Shown here piece after piece: positions 24,645 through 33,786 of a stretch of 64,000 nt of DNA. Made by a program: the position numbers and the translations under genes. Under the pieces are notes generated by a model that saw nothing but the letters and a program-made list of their open reading frames with translations, was not told the origin of the DNA and did not search any database. Each line of letters starts with the position of its first letter. Position 1 is the first letter of the stretch. This stretch comes from PKWO01 sp036561005 (lineage in GTDB: Bacteria > Pseudomonadota > Gammaproteobacteria > Burkholderiales > Burkholderiaceae_D): NCBI GenBank assembly GCA_036561005.1, contig DATBQE010000089.1, positions 19,816 to 83,815 on the forward strand, written 5' to 3'.

Positions 24645-25196
24645 TTACAACTGACCTGCCTGCGCTCTGTGGTAGCGCAGATCGTCGAGAATCTGCTTCG
24701 TGTGGCCAGGCGACAAGCTGTTTTTGCACAAATAGTCGGTCGCCAGGTTGGCGTGCTGCAAGTTCGCGCCTTTGGTCTGAATGGCGTCCCATTGTGGATC
24801 GCGCGCTTTGGCCCAGCTTCCGTCCGCATGGCCGAAAGCAAACAGCTTCTTTTCCATGGTCATGCAGCGAATACCTTCATAGCTGACATTTTTTGCGCCG
24901 CCCGCACTCGTGCCAACCATGGTGTAACGAACGATTCCGTCCTTGCCGACGGTCAGTGATGCGGCGTCAACCGCGAAACTTTGTCCTGTTGTGGTGCTGG
25001 TATAAAACGGCAGCAAATTCTCTGCCTTGGGTGCGGCGGGCAACTCCCAAGGCGATTCATCCGTGCTTGTAGCGTCTGCGGTGGAATGCTCGCGACGATC
25101 TTCCGCCCATACATTGCCCAAGCCGCATGTCAACAGCAGCGTTATCAGCGCGAGGCGCAATTTTGTGCGCCGCAGCGGATGGATTTCCAGGTTCAT
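24645..25196 (-). CDS. Exported CNP1-like family protein, function unknown
   Basis: Protein of 183 residues with a signal peptide (basic start, then LRLALITLLLTCGLGNVWA, cleavage expected near residue 31) and a compact domain matching what I know as the CNP1-like family of betaproteobacteria. Recognisable segments are SPWELPAAPKAENLLPFY and NVSYEGIRCMTMEKKLFAFG. Two cysteines (in IRCMT and TDYLCKN) could form a periplasmic disulfide. No enzymatic motif is visible. It is downstream of rppH by 15 nt on the same strand, and the pair is likely cotranscribed. Function is unknown. Confidence 0.75.
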   Translation of the reverse strand: MNLEIHPLRRTKLRLALITLLLTCGLGNVWAEDRREHSTADATSTDESPWELPAAPKAENLLPFYTSTTTGQSFAVDAASLTVGKDGIVRYTMVGTSAGGAKNVSYEGIRCMTMEKKLFAFGHADGSWAKARDPQWDAIQTKGANLQHANLATDYLCKNSLSPGHTKQILDDLRYHRAQAGQL

Positions 25197-25211
25197 GGCG
25201 AATTGTTTTCC

Positions 25212-25853
25212 TTATTCCTGTTTCTGTTGGGAATCTTTTTCGGGGGGCTGTTGCATTGCAACGTCAGTCCCGATCTTTGACTCCATTTCATTGTCGGTCG
25301 CATGCGTGGCAGGCGTGACATCGGTGTTTGGCAGAGCACTCTTGGGCGGACGTACCCCGTGCCTGTGGCCTTGCTGCGGCGGGCGTGTCAGAAACCGTGA
25401 TAATTCCTGCAGGGCACGTTGGTAGACGTCACGCTTGAATTCAATTACGACATCGAGCGGGACCCAATAATCGTGCCAGCGCCAGGCGTCAAATTCCGGA
25501 TGATCGGTCAGCCGAAGATTGATGTCGCAATCGCGCCCCACCATGCGCAGCAGGAACCAGATTTGCTTTTGACCACGGTAATGGCCGCGAATTTCGCGTT
25601 TGATGAAGCGATCGGGAACTTCATAGCGCAGCCAGTCGCGCGTGCGACCGATGATTTTGACGTGCTCGGCCCGCAAGCCGATTTCTTCCTCCAGCTCGCG
25701 AAACATGGCTTGCTCGGGGGTTTCGCCGAATTTGATCCCTCCTTGCGGAAATTGCCAGGAGTGCTCGCGCACGCGCTTGCCCCACCATACCTCGTTCTGG
25801 GTATTGAGCAAAATAATGCCGACGTTCGGGCGAAAGCCTTCACGATCCAGCAT
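25212..25853 (-). CDS. rppH: RNA pyrophosphohydrolase RppH
   Basis: Nudix hydrolase that removes pyrophosphate from mRNA 5' ends and so starts RNase E-dependent decay. The Nudix box is within residues 38-60 (GGIKFGETPEQAMFRELEEE), followed by the RppH-typical WLRYEVPDRFIKR and GQKQIWFLLR. The catalytic domain ends near 160. The remaining 50 residues form a Gln/Pro-rich low-complexity tail that makes this protein (213 residues) longer than the enteric enzyme (about 176). It is divergent from proS over 200 bp. Confidence 0.95.
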   Translation of the reverse strand: MLDREGFRPNVGIILLNTQNEVWWGKRVREHSWQFPQGGIKFGETPEQAMFRELEEEIGLRAEHVKIIGRTRDWLRYEVPDRFIKREIRGHYRGQKQIWFLLRMVGRDCDINLRLTDHPEFDAWRWHDYWVPLDVVIEFKRDVYQRALQELSRFLTRPPQQGHRHGVRPPKSALPNTDVTPATHATDNEMESKIGTDVAMQQPPEKDSQQKQE

Positions 25854-26053
25854 GTTGTACCTCGAAACTTTCTGCGGCTAATCGTCCTTAGGCTCGAACA
25901 AGTCGGGGCCGCAGCGTACACGGCAGATCCGGGCCAAAATCGGCGCAGATCGGGGATCCGACATCATTTGTGAGAAGAATGGGCGCATCAGCCAGCTAAT
26001 CCTTTAAAATTGAGTTGATTATAACTCTCTCTTTTTAAAAAGAATTCATCGTT

Positions 26054-27781
26054 ATGCGCGCCTCTCGCTTTTTTATTGCCACCCTCAAGGAAGCCCCATC
26101 TGACGCAGAAGTGGTCAGCCACAAGCTGATGATGCGTGCCGGAATGATCAAACGTCTCGGTTCTGGCATCTACACTTATATGCCGATGGGTCTACGGGTC
26201 ATTCGCAAGGTGGAAAAAATTGTGCGCGAAGAAATGAATCGGGCCGGTGCGATTGAGCTGTTGATGCCGGTAGTGCAACCCGCCGAATTCTGGCAGGAGA
26301 CCGGCCGCTGGGAAAAAATGGGGCCGGAACTCATGCGGGTCAAGGACCGTCACGGTCGCGACTACATCATTCAGCCGACTTCGGAAGAGGCGGTCACCGA
26401 CGTGGTGCGTAGCGACATCAAGTCGTATCGCCAGTTGCCGATCAATTTTTATCATATCCAGACCAAGTTCCGCGACGAGCGTCGTCCGCGCTTCGGTCTC
26501 ATGCGCGGTCGCGAATTCACCATGAAGGACGCCTATTCCTTTGATCGCGATGTGGCTGGCCTGCAGCAATCCTACCGCATCATGTTCGACGCTTATGTGC
26601 GCATTTTCAACCGTTTCGGTCTGCAATTCCGCGCCGTCGCGGCAGACAACGGCGCCATCGGCGGCTCCGGCTCGCACGAGTTCCACGTCATTGCCGACAC
26701 CGGCGAAGACGCGCTGGTGTATTGCCCCGAGTCAGATTATGCAGCCAACATGGAAGCGGCCGAGGCAGTTGCCCCCAAGACTGAACGCGCCGCGCCTGCG
26801 CAGGCGTTGACCAAGACGGCGACGCCCGGCAAGTCCAAATGCGAAGACGTTGCAGCGCTACTCGGCGTCGAACTGAGCCGAACGGTCAAATCGATCGTCC
26901 TCACCGTTGACCCCAAGGAGGAAGGCGGTGAACGCCAAGTCTGGCTGCTGCTGCTGCGCGGCGATCATGACTTGAACGAAGTCAAGGCCAGCAAGGTGCC
27001 GGGCCTGGCCACCTATCGCTTCTCCAGCGAGGCAGAAATCGTCGAATGGTTCGGCACGCCGCCCGGCTATCTCGGACCTATCGCCACAAAGAAGCCGGTC
27101 AAGGTCGTGGCCGACCGTACCGTTGCGGCCATGAGTGACTTCATCTGCGGCGCCAATGAAGCGGATTTCCACTACACCGGCGCGAATTGGGGTCGCGATA
27201 TCCCCGAGCCCGTCGTGGCCGACCTGCGCAATGTCGTGCCGGGCGATGCCTCGCCCGACGGGAAAGGACTGCTGGCCATCCAGCGCGGTATCGAAGTTGG
27301 GCATGTGTTCCAGCTCGGCACCCGTTATTCGGCCGACATGAAGGCCACCTACCTGGACGAAAACGGCAAACCGCAGTTGCTGCAAATGGGCTGCTACGGA
27401 ATCGGTATCACGCGCATTCTGGGCGCTGCCATCGAACAGAATTTCGACGAAAAGGGCATCATTTGGCCGACTTCGATCGCACCGTTCGAAGTCGTGCTCT
27501 GCCCCATGGGTTACGACCGCAGCGAAATGGTCAAGCAGGCGGTCGACAAACTCTATGCAGAACTGCAGGGCGCAGGCGTGGATGTGATTCTTGATGATCG
27601 TGGCGAACGCCCCGGCGCCATGTTTGCCGACTGGGAATTGATCGGTGTGCCGCATCGCATCGTGGTAGGCGAACGCGGCCTGAAGGATGGCAAACTCGAA
27701 TACCAGGGGCGTCGCGACACTGAAGCAACCGCCGTTGCCCCGGAACAGATGTTGGCGTTCATTCAAGCCAAACTTGCCTAG
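26054..27781 (+). CDS. proS: Prolyl-tRNA synthetase, bacterial (editing) type
   Basis: Charges tRNA-Pro. The 575 residues show class II motifs: motif 1 around GIYTYMPMGLRVIRKVE, motif 2 FRDERRPRFGLMRGREF and motif 3 GIGITRILGA. An INS editing domain inserted at about 230-390 clears misacylated alanine. The C-terminal anticodon-binding domain starts near APFEVVLCPMGYD. The substrate tRNA-Pro(CGG) gene lies 6 kb upstream. A gene for a lytic transglycosylase follows 12 nt after the stop. Confidence 0.98.
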   Translation: MRASRFFIATLKEAPSDAEVVSHKLMMRAGMIKRLGSGIYTYMPMGLRVIRKVEKIVREEMNRAGAIELLMPVVQPAEFWQETGRWEKMGPELMRVKDRHGRDYIIQPTSEEAVTDVVRSDIKSYRQLPINFYHIQTKFRDERRPRFGLMRGREFTMKDAYSFDRDVAGLQQSYRIMFDAYVRIFNRFGLQFRAVAADNGAIGGSGSHEFHVIADTGEDALVYCPESDYAANMEAAEAVAPKTERAAPAQALTKTATPGKSKCEDVAALLGVELSRTVKSIVLTVDPKEEGGERQVWLLLLRGDHDLNEVKASKVPGLATYRFSSEAEIVEWFGTPPGYLGPIATKKPVKVVADRTVAAMSDFICGANEADFHYTGANWGRDIPEPVVADLRNVVPGDASPDGKGLLAIQRGIEVGHVFQLGTRYSADMKATYLDENGKPQLLQMGCYGIGITRILGAAIEQNFDEKGIIWPTSIAPFEVVLCPMGYDRSEMVKQAVDKLYAELQGAGVDVILDDRGERPGAMFADWELIGVPHRIVVGERGLKDGKLEYQGRRDTEATAVAPEQMLAFIQAKLA

Positions 27782-27793
27782 CGTTCCGACGGC

Positions 27794-28438
27794 ATGAAGG
27801 ATTCCGCGCGGGCAAAATTTTGGCGCATGGCGCGCCATGTTGTCCCGTCCCTGATTTTCGTTCTGGGCACGGCCGGCTGGTCAGGCCTCGCCTGTGCCGG
27901 CAACCAGAAAGAGGAGGCAATGGCTGACGCAGTGCGCGCGGCCTTGTCGCGCGCGATTACCGATCCGGCGCCGCCCAGGCCGCAATTCACCGAAATCGAA
28001 GAGCGCATCAAATACCTCAACTGGCTCGGTGAAATGTCGGAACGTCTCAAGAAATCGCTGCCCGATATCCAGGTGCGCGTCGATTTTCTCGGTGCCGTCT
28101 GGTATGAAGCCAAGCGTGCGGGTCTTGACCCCCAACTTGTTCTGGGCTTGATCCAGGTGGAATCGGGCTTCCATAAATATGCCGTGTCGTCGGTCGGCGC
28201 GCGCGGCTACATGCAGGTGATGCCGTTCTGGACGCGTCAGATCGGCGATGGCGACCCGAAGAAGCTGTTCAACATGCAAACCAACTTGCGCTACGGTTGC
28301 TCGATCCTGCGCATGTATATCGACCGGGAGTCAGGCGATTTGTTTCTCGCCTTGGGGCGCTACAACGGCAGCCGCGGGCAGCCGCAATATCCCAATGCAG
28401 TGCTGGGTGCCTGGAAACGATGGGTTTACAAAGGATGA
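27794..28438 (+). CDS. Lytic transglycosylase, SLT family, exported
   Basis: Predicted periplasmic murein-cleaving enzyme of 214 residues. An N-terminal hydrophobic stretch (VVPSLIFVLGTAGWSGLACA) acts as signal peptide, with cleavage likely near 36. The goose-lysozyme-like domain has its catalytic glutamate at about 123 in GLIQVESGFHKYAVSSVGA, followed by GYMQVMPFW and the C-terminal LGRYNGSRGQPQYPNAVLGAW. Its position directly after proS is familiar in Burkholderiales. There are no LysM or other binding domains, and no lipobox is visible. Confidence 0.9.
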   Translation: MKDSARAKFWRMARHVVPSLIFVLGTAGWSGLACAGNQKEEAMADAVRAALSRAITDPAPPRPQFTEIEERIKYLNWLGEMSERLKKSLPDIQVRVDFLGAVWYEAKRAGLDPQLVLGLIQVESGFHKYAVSSVGARGYMQVMPFWTRQIGDGDPKKLFNMQTNLRYGCSILRMYIDRESGDLFLALGRYNGSRGQPQYPNAVLGAWKRWVYKG

Positions 28439-28457
28439 GCAGGTACCGGACCGGAGA

Positions 28458-28494
28458 AAACAAAAACGCCCGCGCGATGCGGGCGTTTTTGTTT
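28458..28494. terminator. Bidirectional terminator between convergent genes
   Basis: A 16-bp perfect stem AAACAAAAACGCCCGC with its complement around a GCGAT loop. It is enclosed by a further 8-bp inverted repeat CAGGTACC / GGTACCTG (28440-28447, 28495-28502). It serves both the transglycosylase gene and the convergent SWIB gene. Confidence 0.9.
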
Positions 28495-28510
28495 GGTACC
28501 TGGCAAAAGA

Positions 28511-29044
28511 TTATTTCAAGTGATCGGAGATCAATTTCGTCATCTCGAACATCGACACTTGCTTTTTGCCACCAAACACAGCTTTGAGCTTTTCATCTGC
28601 ATCGATCATGCGTTTGTTCAGCTCGTTTTGCAGCTTGAACTTCTTGATGTATTCCCAAACCTTCTTTGTTACTTCCGTACGCGGCAGCGGATTGGCGCCG
28701 ACCACAGCAGCCAGAACGGCCGATGGTGTCATTGCTTTCATGAATGCTGCGTTTGGCTTACGTGGTGTTGCCGGCTTAGCGGCCTTCTTGACTGCAGGCT
28801 TGGCTGCTGCCTTCGGAGCTGCTGCCTTCTTTGCTGCAGGTTTTGCAGCAGGCTTTGCTGCGGGTTTAGCGGCAGCTGGTTTCTTTGCTGCTGGTTTAGC
28901 CGCTGGCTTTGCCGCTGCTTTCTTGGCTGCCGGTTTAGCTGCTGGCTTTGCTGCTGGTTTTGCAGCGGGCTTCTTTGCTGCAGGTGCCTTGGCAGCAGGT
29001 TTCTTTGCTGCTGGTTTTGCTGCTGGTTTCTTGGCTGTTGCCAT
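28511..29044 (-). CDS. H1-like basic tail fused to a SWIB/MDM2 domain
   Basis: Protein of 177 residues. Residues 1-90 are a lysine/alanine/proline repeat region built from KPAAK and KKPAA units, like bacterial histone H1-like proteins. Residues about 95-177 are a SWIB/MDM2-type domain, with recognisable AAFMKAMTPSAVLAAVVG, LPRTEVTKKVWEYIKK, and MIDADEKLKAVFGGKKQVSMFEMTKLI. The start at 29044 has AGGAGG 8 nt upstream. The basic part should bind DNA; the SWIB domain in eukaryotes serves in chromatin remodelling, and its bacterial role is not established. It could condense the nucleoid or modulate topology. A second, SWIB-less basic protein is at 41423. Confidence 0.88.
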   Translation of the reverse strand: MATAKKPAAKPAAKKPAAKAPAAKKPAAKPAAKPAAKPAAKKAAAKPAAKPAAKKPAAAKPAAKPAAKPAAKKAAAPKAAAKPAVKKAAKPATPRKPNAAFMKAMTPSAVLAAVVGANPLPRTEVTKKVWEYIKKFKLQNELNKRMIDADEKLKAVFGGKKQVSMFEMTKLISDHLK

Positions 29045-29358
29045 CTTAAAGCCTCCTTCACTATTGTGTTGGGAAATCGCGTCGAACACGCACCGGTAAT
29101 AGTGGTGCGGATTCCCCTATGATGCAAGTGTTTTTTGCGTGAATTTGAACGATTTTGTGGGGCAAGTGTAGCTTAGCCCACGAATGAAGACACAAAAGCG
29201 CGCCTTTAACCATCGGGGGAACAGCGTTTTCCCCCAGGGCGACGCGCATTGGTTTGCACTTTTCTGCACCGCATTGCGGCCGGGCTCGGGATAGTTCACA
29301 CCTCTTGAGAGGGCGCTTTGCATGGGCGATACGCCCCGGAATTCGTAGTGGGGATTCC
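29045..29358. other. 314-bp gap between swib-H1 gene and ffh
   Basis: No gene seen. On the minus strand TTGCAT is followed by 17 bp and a poor -10 (CACTAT) some 60 nt before the SWIB gene. A small CGCACC/GGTGCG inverted repeat lies at about 29080-29105. Near ffh there is a short GGGCG-ATA-CGCCC hairpin (29326-29338 region) without a T-run. Confidence 0.4.
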
Positions 29359-30726
29359 TCAGCGCATGCCCGGCATCATGCCCTTCATGCCGCGCATCAT
29401 CTTCATCAGGCCGCCGCCCTTGAGTTTCTTCATCATTGATTGCATCTGGTCGAATTGGGCCAGCATGCGGTTGACTTCCTGGACCTGCACGCCGGCGCCG
29501 GTCGCAATGCGCCGTTTGCGCGAGGCCTTGATCAGCTCGGGTTTGCTTCGTTCTGCCGGCGTCATGGAATTGATGATCCCCTCCATGCGCCGCACCTGCT
29601 TCTCGGCCTGATCCATATTGGCGCCGCCGGCCGCCTGCTGGAATTGGGCCGGCAATTTATCCATCAGGTTCGACAGGCCGCCCATTTTTTTCATTTGGCC
29701 CAATTGGGCCTTGAAGTCGTTCAGGTCAAACTTGCCGCCGCCCTTGATCTTTTGCGCGAGATCCTGCGCGGCTTCGATGTCGACGCCCTTGCGTGCCTCT
29801 TCGACCAGGGCCAGGATGTCGCCCATGCCGAGGATACGATCTGCCATGCGGGCGGGATCAAATGCTTCAAGCCCGTCAAGTTTTTCCGCCACGCCGGTAA
29901 ATTTGATCGGCTTGCCCGTGATGTGGCGTACCGACAGTGCGGCACCGCCGCGCGCATCGCCGTCTAATTTTGTCAAAATGATGCCCGTGAGGGGGAGGGC
30001 ATCGTTGAAGGCCTTGGCGGTATTGACGGCATCCTGCCCCAGCATGGCGTCAACCACGAACAGGGTTTCAATCGGTTTGACTGCGGCATGCAGCGCAGCG
30101 ATTTCCTGCATCATGGCTTCGTCGATGCCGAGGCGGCCGGCCGTGTCGACGATCAGCACATCGTGATAATGCTTTTTGGCGAAATCGAGCGCGGCCAATG
30201 CAATATCGACCGGTTTGTCGGTCGGCAGAGACGGAAAGAAATCGGCGCCGGCCTGGGCCGTGACGGTTTGCAACTGGCCGATTGCGGCGGGGCGGTAGAC
30301 GTCGGCCGAAACGGTCAACACCTTCTTCTTCATCTGCTCGCGCAGATATTTGGCCAGCTTGCCCACCGTCGTGGTTTTGCCGGCGCCCTGCAGGCCTGCC
30401 ATCAAGATTATGGCGGGCGGCTGCGTAGCAAAATTCAGTCGTGAAGCCTCGGGACCGAGGTCTGCGCCCATCAGCGATGCCAGTTCGCGTTGTACCACGC
30501 CGACCAATGCCTGTCCTGGCGTCAGCGAACCGATTACTTCTTCGCCGAGCGCCTTCTCCTTGACCTTGGCGATGAATTCGCGCACCGCAGGCAGGGCAAC
30601 GTCGGCTTCGAGCAAGGCCAATCTGACTTCGCGCAGCATTTCAGCCGTGTTGGTTTCGGTCAGGCGTGCCTCGCCGCGCATGGATTTGACGACTTTGGCT
30701 AGGCGTTGGGTAAGATTGTCGAGCAT
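29359..30726 (-). CDS. ffh: Signal recognition particle protein Ffh
   Basis: SRP54 GTPase that binds 4.5S RNA and signal sequences for cotranslational targeting. The 455 residues have an N domain and a G domain with G1 GLQGAGKTTT near 107, DTAGRLGID, and TKLDGDARGG. The methionine-rich M domain is at about 330-455 (MGGLSNLMDKL, MTPAERSKPELI, and a tail ending LKGGGLMKMMRGMKGMMPG). It is divergent from a ypjD-like gene, the same arrangement as in enteric bacteria. Confidence 0.98.
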   Translation of the reverse strand: MLDNLTQRLAKVVKSMRGEARLTETNTAEMLREVRLALLEADVALPAVREFIAKVKEKALGEEVIGSLTPGQALVGVVQRELASLMGADLGPEASRLNFATQPPAIILMAGLQGAGKTTTVGKLAKYLREQMKKKVLTVSADVYRPAAIGQLQTVTAQAGADFFPSLPTDKPVDIALAALDFAKKHYHDVLIVDTAGRLGIDEAMMQEIAALHAAVKPIETLFVVDAMLGQDAVNTAKAFNDALPLTGIILTKLDGDARGGAALSVRHITGKPIKFTGVAEKLDGLEAFDPARMADRILGMGDILALVEEARKGVDIEAAQDLAQKIKGGGKFDLNDFKAQLGQMKKMGGLSNLMDKLPAQFQQAAGGANMDQAEKQVRRMEGIINSMTPAERSKPELIKASRKRRIATGAGVQVQEVNRMLAQFDQMQSMMKKLKGGGLMKMMRGMKGMMPGMR

Positions 30727-30798
30727 GGCGATTAATATCTATCTGGAAACAGTGTGGGATTCAGTGCGTTCACAACCTGTGCACCCGAGGTAAATCCC

Positions 30799-30826
30799 AT
30801 TTTAACCGATAAGGTGGGGCCTCCAA
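30799..30826 (-). promoter_or_regulatory. Sigma-70-type promoter for ffh
   Basis: On the minus strand TTGGAG, 16 bp, TAAAAT (30804-30799), about 73 nt before the ffh ATG. On the other side of this gap a TATAAT (30861-30866) lies ahead of the ypjD-like gene but without a matching -35. Confidence 0.5.
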
Positions 30827-30980
30827 CCGGCTGGACCAGGGATGGCAGCGATTCGTTACATATAATAAAGCCCATTGCAATCAACGCAATGCTGTATGCG
30901 CGCCCGCAAACAGGCAAGGCTCGGTCCGAAACCATGCACGGTATCGCTTGGCGAAATTGTGGTTGGTATACACTACGCAT

Positions 30981-31790
30981 ATGCAATCAATAATTCTTGG
31001 CCTCGCGGTCATTTCCTACCTTCTGGCCACCGGCTTGCCATCGCGCTACAGGCCGGCCATTTCGATTACCGTGGTGGTCGGTTGGCTGGCCCATGCGCTA
31101 TCCATGGCTTCCGAGATTGACGCGCACGGGGCATTCCGGGTTGGTTTTGCCGTCATGCTTTCCGTCACCCTATGGATTTCTGTGGCCGCATATTGGCTGG
31201 AGAATCGCAACCTTGAGCTCGACAGCCTGCGCGTTCTCGTACTGCCGTGTGCGGCAGTCGCAGCCGTGTTGCCGGCTATCTTCCCCGGACAACTGGCTTT
31301 GCTCGAAGGGAGATCACCGCTGTTTTCCTGGCACGTTGCGATTGCCATTCTGGCCTACAGTACGTTGACGATCGCCGCCTTTCACGCCTTGCTGATGGCG
31401 CTTCAAGAGTCGCGCCTGCATACGCGCAATGGCGCGGCACAACCAGGATGGTTCGGTGCAACGATTGATCGCCTGCCGGCCTTGCTGACCATGGAAAAGC
31501 TGCTGTTCAGACTGGTGGCATTCGGTTTTGTGCTGTTGACATTGACCGTGGTGTCCGGTTTGGTATTTTCCGAGCAACTATTCGGCAAGGCTTTCAAACT
31601 GGAACACAAGACCGTGTTCACGCTGATGTCCTGGGTCCTGTTCGGCGCCTTGCTGGCCGGACGCAAGTGGCGCGGCTGGCGCGGCAAGACTGCGTTACGC
31701 TATTTCCTCTTCGGTTTCATTGCACTGCTACTCGGCTACGTCGGCAGCCATTTTGTGTACGAAGTGATTCTGGGGCGCAAATTTATATGA
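30981..31790 (+). CDS. CcsA/HemX-like membrane protein (YpjD type)
   Basis: Polytopic inner-membrane protein of 269 residues with about eight hydrophobic helices, belonging to the cytochrome c assembly (CcsA/CcmC/HemX) superfamily. The tryptophan-rich haem-handling motif of true CcsA/CcmC is not visible. Conserved histidines occur in FSWHVAIAILAYSTL and LEHKTVFTLMSW. This pattern and its position next to ffh match enteric YpjD, whose function is not settled. The ATG at 30981 was preferred over an upstream TTG. Its stop overlaps the start of the next gene (ATGA), and the block continues to pilSR. Confidence 0.82.
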   Translation: MQSIILGLAVISYLLATGLPSRYRPAISITVVVGWLAHALSMASEIDAHGAFRVGFAVMLSVTLWISVAAYWLENRNLELDSLRVLVLPCAAVAAVLPAIFPGQLALLEGRSPLFSWHVAIAILAYSTLTIAAFHALLMALQESRLHTRNGAAQPGWFGATIDRLPALLTMEKLLFRLVAFGFVLLTLTVVSGLVFSEQLFGKAFKLEHKTVFTLMSWVLFGALLAGRKWRGWRGKTALRYFLFGFIALLLGYVGSHFVYEVILGRKFI

Positions 31791-32005
31791 GATTACTGAT
31801 CTGGCTGGTCGTTGCACTGGCGGTATTTACCTGGATCAAGCGTGCCCTGGCACCCACCGCCTCAGGGCAACGACGCCCATCGCCCGGTGAGGAAAAACCC
31901 GAAACTATGCTGCAATGCGCCCGCTGCGGCGTGCATTTCCCCGCATCCGAAGCGGTGCGCGGCGCCGGGGATAGTGTTTTTTGCAGTGCCGACCATAGGG
32001 GATAG
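31787..32005 (+). CDS. PP0621-like small zinc-ribbon membrane protein
   Basis: Protein of 72 residues. One N-terminal membrane helix (LLIWLVVALAVFTWI) is followed by a short linker and a small cysteine cluster: CARCGVHFPASEA and FCSADHRG. The CxxC...C/H arrangement suggests a single zinc site. It matches what I know as the PP0621 family, found just before pilS in pseudomonads and betaproteobacteria. Function is unknown. It overlaps the preceding gene by 4 nt and precedes pilS by 9 nt, so all three are likely cotranscribed. Confidence 0.78.
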   Translation: MRLLIWLVVALAVFTWIKRALAPTASGQRRPSPGEEKPETMLQCARCGVHFPASEAVRGAGDSVFCSADHRG

Positions 32006-32014
32006 AGAATCGGC

Positions 32015-33712
32015 ATGCTGACGCGCACGTTGCGCTCGCCGAAACTGCGCGAGAGTTTCTGGCGTACCCTGATGACGTTCAACGTCACGCGGGTAGTGAT
32101 TTCCGTCGTGCTGTTTGCGTTGCTCGCGTTCAATCTGAAGCGCGGCGTGGGCGAAGTCGAGCACAGCATCTATTGGCAGACTTGCGTGGCCTATCTGGTT
32201 CTAGCGGTGCTGTTTGCCGGGTTTGCTTTTTACTACCGCGCGCGTTTCATTCTGCAATTGCTGGTTCAGATCACGGTCGATATCGTGGTGATTTCGCTGC
32301 TCTACGGCGCATCCGGCGGTGCGCGCGGTGGTCTGGCGATTCTGTACCTGTTCCCGCTGGCAGGCGGCGCGGTTCTCTTGCCCTTGATCTGGGCTCTGTT
32401 CTTTGCCTCTTCAGTGACGATCTTCCTGCTGGCCGAGACAGGTTACCAACTGTTTACCGCCGCCGGCGAGGCTTCGTTCTCGCAATCGGGCCTTTATGGC
32501 GCATCGTTCTTTGCCTCCGTATTCGTCATCAACCGCCTTGCCTCGCGCGTCATCAATCAGGAAGAATTGGCGCAACAGCGTGGCCAGGAATTGCAGGTTC
32601 AGGAGGCAATCAACCGTCTCGTCATCGCCGACATGGGTGACGGCATTCTGGTTGTCGAACCCGACAGCACGGTTCAAATCAGCAACCCGGCTGCCGAGCG
32701 GATGCTGGGCATTTCGCTCGCGAGCGGGGATGCGGTGTTTCGCCTGATAGACCGGGCGGCGCTGACCCAGATCGCGGAAGCTTTTTTCCAATGGCTGGGC
32801 AAGACCGAGCGCGAACGATTGTCCGAGACCTCCGTTTTCGTGGTCGTCAGGCCCGGTGACGAAGCGCCGATGCTTGGAGCGACAACGATTTGGGGATGGC
32901 GCCGGGAATTGAGCGTACGCCTGAAACTGCGTTTCGGCACAGTCAAGGCGATCGGGCTCGAAGGTGACCGCACGGTGATCTTTCTGCAGGACGTGACGGA
33001 GATCGAGAACCAGGCGCAACAATTGAAATTGGCGTCGATGGGGCGGCTGACGGCCAGTATCGCCCATGAAGTGCGCAATCCGCTTTCGGCGATTTCTTAT
33101 GCGTCTTCGCTTTTGGCGGAAGATATTGTCGCACCGGGATCGAAGCGATTGCTTAACATTATCGGCGACAATGTTGCGCGCCTCAATCGCATGATCGAAG
33201 ACATCCTCAACCTGTCGCGCAAGGCGCTGGTGCACGGAGAGCCGATCCAGCTACTTCCTTTTTTTACCGAAATTGCCGAAGAATTGCGGCAGACCTATGC
33301 GATTTCCGAAGATGTCCTGCAACTGATAGACATCGGCGAGCAAAGCGTGCGTTTCGACCCGCTGCATTTACGCGAAGTGTTGACCAACCTGCTGTCGAAT
33401 GCGATACGCTATGCCAGCCGCAAACCTGGTAGCGTGCGCCTGCACCTGGCGTCGAACACCGGCCGGTTGGAATTGCACGTGCAGGACGACGGCGTGGCCA
33501 TTTCGCCGGAGGTTCGGGCGCACCTTTTCGAGCCGTTTTACACGACTTCCAGCAAGGGCACGGGGCTGGGCTTATATCTGGCGCGCGAGCTATGTCTCAA
33601 TAACGGCGCCATGCTGGACTACGAATATCGGATGGAAAAATCGGAAGACGGCGTGGAAGAAGCGCGTGGCCGCTTCGTCGTCACATTCGCCAACAGTGAC
33701 GAAGTTGCTTAA
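32015..33712 (+). CDS. pilS: Sensor histidine kinase PilS
   Basis: Membrane sensor that controls phosphorylation of PilR and so sigma-54-dependent pilin transcription. The 565 residues include six hydrophobic helices in the first 175 residues, a PAS domain at about 195-330 (NRLVIADMGDGILVVEPDS), and a HisKA domain with the phospho-accepting H351 in IAHEVRNPLSAI. An HATPase_c domain has NLLSNAIRYASRKPG, VQDDGVAI and GTGLGLYLARELC. The lineup matches PilS of Pseudomonas, which senses pilin levels in the membrane. pilR follows after 74 bp. Confidence 0.95.
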   Translation: MLTRTLRSPKLRESFWRTLMTFNVTRVVISVVLFALLAFNLKRGVGEVEHSIYWQTCVAYLVLAVLFAGFAFYYRARFILQLLVQITVDIVVISLLYGASGGARGGLAILYLFPLAGGAVLLPLIWALFFASSVTIFLLAETGYQLFTAAGEASFSQSGLYGASFFASVFVINRLASRVINQEELAQQRGQELQVQEAINRLVIADMGDGILVVEPDSTVQISNPAAERMLGISLASGDAVFRLIDRAALTQIAEAFFQWLGKTERERLSETSVFVVVRPGDEAPMLGATTIWGWRRELSVRLKLRFGTVKAIGLEGDRTVIFLQDVTEIENQAQQLKLASMGRLTASIAHEVRNPLSAISYASSLLAEDIVAPGSKRLLNIIGDNVARLNRMIEDILNLSRKALVHGEPIQLLPFFTEIAEELRQTYAISEDVLQLIDIGEQSVRFDPLHLREVLTNLLSNAIRYASRKPGSVRLHLASNTGRLELHVQDDGVAISPEVRAHLFEPFYTTSSKGTGLGLYLARELCLNNGAMLDYEYRMEKSEDGVEEARGRFVVTFANSDEVA

Positions 33713-33786
33713 AGGGTGGTTGCTTAAGGGGTGGTGTGAATGCCCATGCTATCATCACACTCCACTGCTACAGTCCTGACGCAGCC

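Noticed and set aside
28566..29099. Alanine/glycine/phenylalanine-rich frame antisense to the SWIB protein (and 41365-42081 antisense to the H1-like gene)
   Set aside because: It is the mirror of a Lys/Ala repeat; hydrophobic repeats of this type are typical shadow products.
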